Assembly: GCF_017942085.1 (NCBI RefSeq)
Contig: NZ_JAGKSP010000002.1
Span: forward strand, 310,001-374,000
Direction of reading: 5' to 3'
DNA: 64,000 nucleotides
Source of the DNA: Paenibacillus lignilyticus
GTDB lineage: Bacteria; Bacillota; Bacilli; Paenibacillales; Paenibacillaceae
Shown here piece after piece: positions 58,341 to 64,000 of this stretch. Under the pieces are notes generated by a model. It was given only the letters and a program-made list of their open reading frames with translations, was not told the DNA's origin and ran no database searches. Position 1 is the first letter of the stretch. Each line of letters opens with the position of its first letter. Made by a program: the position numbers and the translations under genes.

Positions 58341-59123
58341 CTATCGCGTCATCGGATACGCCTTTTCCCAGCTGTGATCCTGCCTCATGAAGCGATCGTT
58401 TTTCAAGAAATACGTATGGCTGACTTTACCCGGACGATCCGGAAGCGGATCATCCCAAGTCACATCCATGTGATGCCAGCCGTTATTCAAGCGAACCAAG
58501 TTCCACACATGACTGCCGGAATCGACCATGCCTTCCACGATTCTCGACTCAACACCTGCATGTGACAGCATCCGGTAGGCCAGCAGCGAGTACCCCTGAC
58601 AGACTGCCGTACCGTTTTCAAGCGCATCCATCGCCGTATAGCGCTGCAGCGTCGTATCGTAAGCCACATGCTTCACAATCCAATCGTGGATGTAGGTCAC
58701 CTTCTCGAGCGGATCCATTTTATCCGCCACAATCGAGGGCAGCGCTTGATTAATGAGTTGGTCCACGCGCCTGGTTTGCTCCGCTGTTTCACGGTAGGTA
58801 ATGGTCAGCTTGATCTTGGCAGACGTCCCCCATGTACGAATCGTATAGAGATAAGAATCAACAATATAGGCAATATAATCGTTAGCCGCGAAGGTGTCGC
58901 GTATAAGCTCCGGAAATTGCTTCGACAGCTCCGTGCGATCCCCATCGTAGGAAATGGAGATTTCCGGCTTTTGCTCGAGCAGCTGCTCCAATATTTCCGA
59001 TCTTAGCCCCGGAAGAGTCGTGCTCATCGAAGCCACCTGGGCGTTGCTCTCTGGATACTCCGAACCAAGCCCAATGAATAGAATCAAAGAGACGAAGGCC
59101 AATCGTATGATGAACCGGTGCAT
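58341..59123 (-). CDS. Secreted transglutaminase-like protein
   Basis: About 260 aa. Signal peptide to about residue 28, then a helical region, and a transglutaminase-like core from about 145 with the Cys-His-Asp triad GTAVCQGYS, SGSHVWNLV and HHMDVTWDDP. Likely a cell-surface protease or cross-linker. ATG at 59123 is set by AGGGAG ten bases upstream; the frame opens earlier, to 59171. A TATAAT lies 45 bases before the start. Confidence 0.85.
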   Translation of the reverse strand: MHRFIIRLAFVSLILFIGLGSEYPESNAQVASMSTTLPGLRSEILEQLLEQKPEISISYDGDRTELSKQFPELIRDTFAANDYIAYIVDSYLYTIRTWGTSAKIKLTITYRETAEQTRRVDQLINQALPSIVADKMDPLEKVTYIHDWIVKHVAYDTTLQRYTAMDALENGTAVCQGYSLLAYRMLSHAGVESRIVEGMVDSGSHVWNLVRLNNGWHHMDVTWDDPLPDRPGKVSHTYFLKNDRFMRQDHSWEKAYPMTR

Positions 59124-59169
59124 GTCCGTTTGACTCCCTTCTATCTGCCTCTTCGCTTTACATAGATCC

Positions 59170-59175
59170 ATTATA
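59170..59175 (-). promoter_or_regulatory. Perfect TATAAT -10 of transglutaminase-like gene
   Basis: TATAAT in a CTTTGC-TATAAT context; -35 TTATTC is weak. Confidence 0.45.
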
Positions 59176-59239
59176 GCAAAGTGGAATGGATGGAATAAAG
59201 CAAAGAAGGAAAATATGGGAAAATAGTTGGAACCTGATA

Positions 59240-61264
59240 TTACAACACCGTGAGTCTATTGATGGTCAACAAAGCCGATTCTTCGATCTCCAGCCCGCTG
59301 AATAGCATGCCCTCCGTCATCAACTGCTCCCCTGTACGTACACTTGACTCCTCTTGACTATCGCCGGATAGGTACGTCAATTGATAGGCAGCAGCCGCAT
59401 CAAGTCCCTGCATGCGAATGGAGCGAGTCGCTTCTGCGCCTGGCAGACGGAATACGAACAGCAAATGCTCCTCGCCGCCTTGCTGGCTGTATTGAAAAGC
59501 GGACCAGCAATCGCCGAGGCCGCCTCTCACCGGCTGTCCGGTCAACCGATACAAATCAGCCGAGCGGACAAAAGGCTTCACCGTCCGTTGATACACGCCG
59601 ATGTGAAACGCAAGCCGTTCGCGCATCCACTCCGGCATCTGCGGAAGCTTCTGCGAGATGCCGAAGCCGCGAAGCATGGCAATTCGGGTGTAGTAGTCGA
59701 ATTGGTAGGGCTTTAAGTCCGGTGAATTGGGATGGAATTGCTGTTTCTCGTAGTTCCATAGAAACTCGGAATAACTCCAATGCAAGCAGACCTCCGCCGC
59801 AAGCATCGTGGTCGCTCCCCAGAAAACTTGCAGGCTGTGCTCCGGCCAGTCCGGATCGCTTAGAAAGGTAGTATGCGTATGGCTCAGCATCCCAAGATCG
59901 ATGCGAAGTCCGCCGGAAGAGCAGTTTTCCAAAATCACTTCCGGTTGTTTCGCGCGAACGCGGTCGAGCATGCGATAGTACCCTTTGTAATGCTCGAACA
60001 GTCCATCTCCGGCACCGTGTCCGTGGTCGGTGCAGCTGCAGCCCGCCTGCGGATCCAAGTTAAAGTCCAGTTTGATCCACTGGCAGTTGTAACCGGCAAT
60101 TAGCTCATCTAATGTACGGAAAGCCCACTCCTGCACTTCCGGATTTCCAAAGCAGAGATAACCGAGCTGCTCCCCATCCCTGCGTGCAGGGAAAGAAGGA
60201 TGGCGCTGCGACAGATTAGCGGCTTTGCCCAACGCTTCAATCTCGCACCATAGTCCAAACTTCATGCCGAGGCTGTGTACGTAATCCGACAGCGCACGAA
60301 TGCCGCTCGGAAAACGTGTCGTATTCACCATTTCCCAATCGCCGCGATGCTCGAACCATTCTGAAGCCGCTTCGGAAGGACCGAACCAACCGGCATCAAG
60401 CGTACAAATTTCAATGCCGAGCTTCGCCGCTTCCGCCGCATTGACACGGAATACATCCTCGTTAATCGTCTTGTCCTCGTAGCTCCACCAATGATTCCAT
60501 TCTGCCGGCAGCGAACGGGAGAACGCATTGCTTACATACCAGTGCTTGCGTCCCACGCGAGCAAATGGGATGGAGGTGCTGTTAAGCTCACCGCCGCTTC
60601 CCGCTGCGATGGCCACATGAATGCCCTCCATGGTTTCCCCAGGTTGCAGCACTTTGGCGAATTCCCAATCGTTTAATCCGCCGCTCACTTCGAAGTGGCT
60701 GCAGCCTTCATCGCTTACGATTCCCGCTCCCTCATCGCTAACCCCGATTTGTTCACAGCGCAATATCCAGTTGCCTGACCACATTGGCGATACCGTTAAC
60801 AGATCGCCCCCGCTTCCGATGAGACTCATCCAAGGATGCATGTCCTTCGACGAACGTCCTTGCCTCGTTTGCAAAATAACATCCTCATTAGCCAGCTCCA
60901 TGCGAACCGGCTCAAATTCGGCTCCCCACTCGCTTTTATAATGCATAAGCGTCCACGAATCCTCGGGAAGCGCCAGCCGGAAGGAATCCACTCGTCCAAT
61001 CGTCACGGAATCTGCTCCGACATTAAGGACCGACACCCAACGTTCTACCAGGGTGGTTTCCTCGTAAGCGATGACATGACTCTCTATATGTACATCAAAC
61101 GAATCGCTGTAACGATAGACGGAGACGTTATGCAGCGCTCCCTCTGCAGCGGCTCTCTTATCTACGCCTACTAATTGGAGACCTTCCGTCTGCTTATCTA
61201 TTCTCAGCCCGTTCACGTAAACCGCAAAATCCGTCCCGTTAATGACATGCTCTATTCGATTCAA
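59240..61264 (-). CDS. Alpha-galactosidase, GH36
   Basis: 674 aa. N-terminal beta-sandwich, catalytic barrel with nucleophile in WIKLDFNLDPQAG, the ENCSSGGLRIDLGML substrate loop and the acid/base in LSDPDWPEHS. No signal peptide, so it splits melibiose/raffinose-type sugars or galactosides taken up by the ABC importer upstream. TTG start with GGAG nearby; a hairpin separates it from the binding-protein gene. Confidence 0.93.
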   Translation of the reverse strand: MNRIEHVINGTDFAVYVNGLRIDKQTEGLQLVGVDKRAAAEGALHNVSVYRYSDSFDVHIESHVIAYEETTLVERWVSVLNVGADSVTIGRVDSFRLALPEDSWTLMHYKSEWGAEFEPVRMELANEDVILQTRQGRSSKDMHPWMSLIGSGGDLLTVSPMWSGNWILRCEQIGVSDEGAGIVSDEGCSHFEVSGGLNDWEFAKVLQPGETMEGIHVAIAAGSGGELNSTSIPFARVGRKHWYVSNAFSRSLPAEWNHWWSYEDKTINEDVFRVNAAEAAKLGIEICTLDAGWFGPSEAASEWFEHRGDWEMVNTTRFPSGIRALSDYVHSLGMKFGLWCEIEALGKAANLSQRHPSFPARRDGEQLGYLCFGNPEVQEWAFRTLDELIAGYNCQWIKLDFNLDPQAGCSCTDHGHGAGDGLFEHYKGYYRMLDRVRAKQPEVILENCSSGGLRIDLGMLSHTHTTFLSDPDWPEHSLQVFWGATTMLAAEVCLHWSYSEFLWNYEKQQFHPNSPDLKPYQFDYYTRIAMLRGFGISQKLPQMPEWMRERLAFHIGVYQRTVKPFVRSADLYRLTGQPVRGGLGDCWSAFQYSQQGGEEHLLFVFRLPGAEATRSIRMQGLDAAAAYQLTYLSGDSQEESSVRTGEQLMTEGMLFSGLEIEESALLTINRLTVL

Positions 61265-61299
61265 TTCTCCACACGCTCCTATTCGAGTCTGCAGGCAAA

Positions 61300-61342
61300 A
61301 GGCTGCGCCTTAAAGTAGAAATTCTACTTTAAGGCACAGCCT
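61300..61342 (-). terminator. Hairpin between binding-protein and alpha-galactosidase genes
   Basis: Near-perfect 20-bp stem starting AGGCTGTGCCTTAAAGTAGA with 3-base loop and a short TTTTG tail on the minus strand. It would lower alpha-galactosidase expression relative to the transporter or stabilise the transporter mRNA. Confidence 0.8.
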
Positions 61343-61350
61343 CCTCTTCC

Positions 61351-62646
61351 CTACTTCTTCGAAATAATTTCGTTCACTTGCTCATCCATTTTCTTCAGCG
61401 CTTCGTCGACCGTGATTTTGTTTGCAAAAATTTGATCGACCAGCGGAGCGATCGCTTTATCCTGCGCTTCACGCCATCTGAGGTGATAGATGTCGCCGAT
61501 GTTGCCGTATTTCATCCAGTCGAAGCGAGCCGTCTGGTAGCCTTCCGGCGCCCATGCCGGTGTTTCCACCTTCGCGAGAGCTGTTTTGTTGATCGGAATC
61601 CACGATTGCTGTTTCGCCAGCGTTTCTTGGTTCTCGGTCATCGTCCATTTGATGAATTCCCATGCTTGATCCGGGTGCTTCGACTTCTCAGTCATGGCAT
61701 AGCCGCCCATCCAGTAAGGAACGACGCGTTTGTCATCCCACTTCGGCATTGGCGCCATATCCCAGTGCAGGTCCTTCTTCTCTTTGAGATTGCCCAGATC
61801 CCAGTCACCGCCAACATACATGGCGATTTTGCCTGTCAAGAAGTCGCCTCCAAGCGCGCTCGATTGTGCCGCATCCGGAGCAACATGATGCTTGTAGATC
61901 AGATCCTGCAAGTATTGCAGCGCATTCTTCGTTTCCGGCGTATTAAACGACAGCTTCTCCGGATCGTGAATGTTCGGTGCCAGTGCCCCGCCTTGCTCTT
62001 GGCTAAGCGCCATCCAGCCCCACCATGCGCCGAGGGACATGCTTGTGCCGAACTGCACCGTTTTGTCGCCTTCTTTGATTGTCAGCTTCTGAGCCGCTGC
62101 GAGGTAATCGTCCCAGTTCCAGTTCTCGTTCGGGTACGCGACGTTCGCTTTGTCGAACAGGTCTTTGTTATAGTACATGACGAGCGTTTGATAGTTTTCC
62201 GGCGCAACATACATGTTGCTGCCATCGAATTTAAACGGCTCGAGCAGCTTCTCGTCGTAGTCGGCCATGTTCAGATCGCGGTCGAAGTAAGGCTGAAGAT
62301 TTTTCATAAGTCCTTTTTTGTACCACGCATAGGCGGGCACATCCCAGTAGAACAAGTCTACAGGCGAGTTCGAAGCCAGGGACAGCTCGATTTTCTTGAA
62401 CGTTTCGTCCCATGGCAGGAGCGTCATTTTCACTTGAATGTTCGGGTGCGTATCGTTAAAGCGTTTCACTTTATCTTTCTCTTCTTCGTCTAAAGCGGGG
62501 CCGTTCGACCAACGGATGAAATTCAGTTCTACCTTCTCATCCTTGCTGCCCGTGTTGCCGTTGTCATTCCCGCCGCAGCCATACAAGACCGTCGACAGTG
62601 CCATGACGAGCGTCATAACTAAAGCCAGCTTACGTTTGCGAAACAT
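61351..62646 (-). CDS. Sugar ABC transporter substrate-binding lipoprotein
   Basis: 431 aa. Lipoprotein signal with the lipobox LYGC at residue about 24, then a family 1 solute-binding fold (FIRWSNGPALDEEEKDKV, PYWMGGYAMTEKSKHPDQAW). Binds a carbohydrate, presumably an alpha-galactoside given the neighbouring GH36. First membrane-anchored component of the importer formed with the two permeases upstream. Confidence 0.92.
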   Translation of the reverse strand: MFRKRKLALVMTLVMALSTVLYGCGGNDNGNTGSKDEKVELNFIRWSNGPALDEEEKDKVKRFNDTHPNIQVKMTLLPWDETFKKIELSLASNSPVDLFYWDVPAYAWYKKGLMKNLQPYFDRDLNMADYDEKLLEPFKFDGSNMYVAPENYQTLVMYYNKDLFDKANVAYPNENWNWDDYLAAAQKLTIKEGDKTVQFGTSMSLGAWWGWMALSQEQGGALAPNIHDPEKLSFNTPETKNALQYLQDLIYKHHVAPDAAQSSALGGDFLTGKIAMYVGGDWDLGNLKEKKDLHWDMAPMPKWDDKRVVPYWMGGYAMTEKSKHPDQAWEFIKWTMTENQETLAKQQSWIPINKTALAKVETPAWAPEGYQTARFDWMKYGNIGDIYHLRWREAQDKAIAPLVDQIFANKITVDEALKKMDEQVNEIISKK

Positions 62647-62682
62647 ACAGATCCCTCTTTTCTCTGTTTTACGTTATGGTTG

Positions 62683-63567
62683 TCAACCTTTAACGCCGGT
62701 AAATACCATGCCTTTGACGAAAATCTTCTGGCATAGGAAGTACAGAATGACGCATGGAGCGATCGCGTAGAGCGATGCGGCCATCAGGAGATGAAGGTCC
62801 GGCGCGCTTCTGGCAGAACCTTGGAAGTAGGACAGTCCGAGCGCCAATGTACGCTTATTCTCATCCGTCAAATAAATGAGCGGTCCCATAAAATCATTCC
62901 AAGTACCCATGAACGTGAACACGCCAACCGTAACCAGCACCGGCTTGCTGAGCGGAACCATGATTCGCGCCCATATGCCATAGGTGTTGCAACCGTCTAT
63001 TCGCGCCGAATCCTCGAGCTCGAACGGGATGCCCATGAAGAACTGGCGCATCATGAAGATGAAGAAGGCGCTTCCAAACCAAGCCGGAATGATGAGCGGC
63101 AGGAAGGTGTCTACCCAGCCAAGCTTGTTGAAGAACAGATAAATCGGCACCATCGTGACAGCGCTCGGCAGCATCATTGTGGCCAGCAGCACGAGGAAGA
63201 TGAAATTGCGTCCGGGCGCATTCAGCCTTGAGAAGCCATAGGCGGCGAAGGAGCAAGAGAGCAGCGTTCCAATCATAACGAATACGACAATAATGACCGA
63301 GTTCTGTGTATATAATCCAAACGGAAAAGTCGTAAAAGCTTCCACGTAGTTATGCCATTGCATCGGCTGCGGGATCCACTGCGGCGGGAAGATGTAGACA
63401 TCCGCTTTGAGCTTCAATGAAGTAGACAGCATCCACGCAAAAGGAATCAGAATGACAATCGAGCCGAGGCAGAGCAGCAGATAGCTGAACAGCTTGGACA
63501 CAAGCTCGGACTGACTGCGAGTCAGCTTTCTACGGACAGGCGCATCGTTTGGTGTGATCGTGTTCAT
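62683..63567 (-). CDS. Carbohydrate ABC transporter permease, MalG type
   Basis: About 294 aa with six membrane helices. The EAA loop, the contact with the ATPase, reads LEDSARIDGCNTYGIWARI near residue 190. N-terminal TM and SLK periplasmic segment are typical CUT1. ATG at 63567 overlaps the MalF-type stop (TAATG) and has AGGAGGT ten bases upstream. Confidence 0.93.
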   Translation of the reverse strand: MNTITPNDAPVRRKLTRSQSELVSKLFSYLLLCLGSIVILIPFAWMLSTSLKLKADVYIFPPQWIPQPMQWHNYVEAFTTFPFGLYTQNSVIIVVFVMIGTLLSCSFAAYGFSRLNAPGRNFIFLVLLATMMLPSAVTMVPIYLFFNKLGWVDTFLPLIIPAWFGSAFFIFMMRQFFMGIPFELEDSARIDGCNTYGIWARIMVPLSKPVLVTVGVFTFMGTWNDFMGPLIYLTDENKRTLALGLSYFQGSARSAPDLHLLMAASLYAIAPCVILYFLCQKIFVKGMVFTGVKG

Positions 63568-64000
63568 TATTTTCCCGACCTCCTGTTCCCTTCGTAGAAG
63601 ACCCACATCGGCGATGATTTGAAGATGATTAATGTGAACGCCAGAATGATAAGGAAGAGCACCCAAGCCAGCGCAGACGCATAACCCATTTGCAGATAGT
63701 CAAAAGCATTGCGGTATAAGTACAGCACGCTGAACAGCGTCGCGTTGTTCGGCCCGCCTGCCGTCATGATGAAGCCTTCCGTAAATACTTGGAGCGCCCC
63801 GATAATGCCGGTAATCAGATTGAAGAAAATGACCGGCGACAGCATAGGGATCGTAATATGCCGGAATTGCTTGCGTTTGTTCGCTCCGTCAATCTCGGCT
63901 GCCTCGTACAGATCCGTTGGAATGCCTTGCAGTCCGGCCAGGTAGACCAGCATGCTTCCGCCAACGCCCCATAGTCCCATGATTATGATCGGCGGCAGTG
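63567..64000 (-). CDS. Carbohydrate ABC transporter permease, MalF type (partial)
   Basis: The window end cuts the 5' part: the frame is open through position 64000 ([14 protein letters not shown]). About 144 C-terminal residues remain, including the EAA loop [20 protein letters not shown] and two or three membrane helices. Forms the heterodimer with the MalG-type permease. No ATPase gene is visible; CUT1 systems often share MsmK-like ATPases. Confidence 0.9.
   Translation of the reverse strand, partial: LPPIIIMGLWGVGGSMLVYLAGLQGIPTDLYEAAEIDGANKRKQFRHITIPMLSPVIFFNLITGIIGALQVFTEGFIMTAGGPNNATLFSVLYLYRNAFDYLQMGYASALAWVLFLIILAFTLIIFKSSPMWVFYEGNRRSGK

Noticed and set aside
61378..62493. 371-aa plus-strand ORF opposite the binding-protein gene
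   Set aside because: Antisense shadow; Arg/His/Val-rich composition and no start signal.

Overview
The window looks like chromosome of a Gram-positive endospore-former, most likely Paenibacillus or a close relative. This is inferred from strong AGGAGG-type ribosome binding sites with many GTG/TTG starts, a KapB homologue, a bactofilin, a YhgE/Pip protein, secreted proteins with copper-amine-oxidase-N-type modules, a long single-chain glutamate synthase, and a capsule/EPS operon that carries an EAR-like RNA behind its tyrosine-kinase gene. No rRNA, tRNA, CRISPR array, IS element or intact prophage was seen.

Layout. 0-7.2 kb: degenerate repeats, L-asparaginase II, a tiny ORF, a DAO-type oxidoreductase, cardiolipin synthase, a bactofilin and a two-gene ABC exporter. 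7.3-8.8 kb: three small minus-strand genes (CxxC protein, PilZ protein, DUF1854 protein), each with GATAC-N5-GTATC boxes in its promoter region. 9-12.6 kb: DUF4832 secreted protein, a small ORF, VanZ and an LCP ligase. 12.7-34.4 kb: a large exopolysaccharide (EPS) locus, all on the minus strand. It runs from Wzz and a BY-kinase through an EAR-like antitermination RNA to GalU, an initiating sugar-phosphate transferase, GDP-fucose synthesis (Gmd, Fcl), six glycosyltransferases, Wzy, a TupA-like ATP-grasp ligase, an acetyltransferase, Wzx, a CapA-like protein, UDP-glucuronate synthesis and epimerisation, and ManC. At least five terminator-like hairpins lie between its genes, which fits processive antitermination. 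34.7 kb: a divergent XRE repressor, faced by an uncharacterised 48-aa ORF. 35.6-38.4 kb: a 943-aa tail-spike-like beta-helix protein.

38.6-64 kb is mostly core or accessory chromosome: glutamate synthase with a structured leader, an SGNH hydrolase, about 0.5 kb of the same degenerate repeat seen at the start, YhgE with a TetR regulator (shared operators), orotate phosphoribosyltransferase, KapB, a UgtP-like glycosyltransferase, an SH3-NlpC/P60 hydrolase, a methyltransferase, a zinc-ribbon protein, an ABC-F ATPase, an MBL hydrolase, a CvfC-like Nfu/HEAT protein, a transglutaminase-like protein, and an alpha-galactosidase with a sugar ABC importer that runs off the right edge.

Main idea: the XRE protein at 34.7 kb is probably the repressor of a small regulon. 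Its palindromic 15-bp boxes sit exactly in the 17-bp spacer between TTGACA -35 and -10 elements at the EPS promoter and at the DUF1854 promoter 26 kb away, and overlap the promoter regions of the PilZ and CxxC genes. This would tie c-di-GMP-type sensing (PilZ) and two uncharacterised small proteins to EPS production. Downstream the EPS operon appears to have a second control layer, an EAR-type RNA plus internal terminators.
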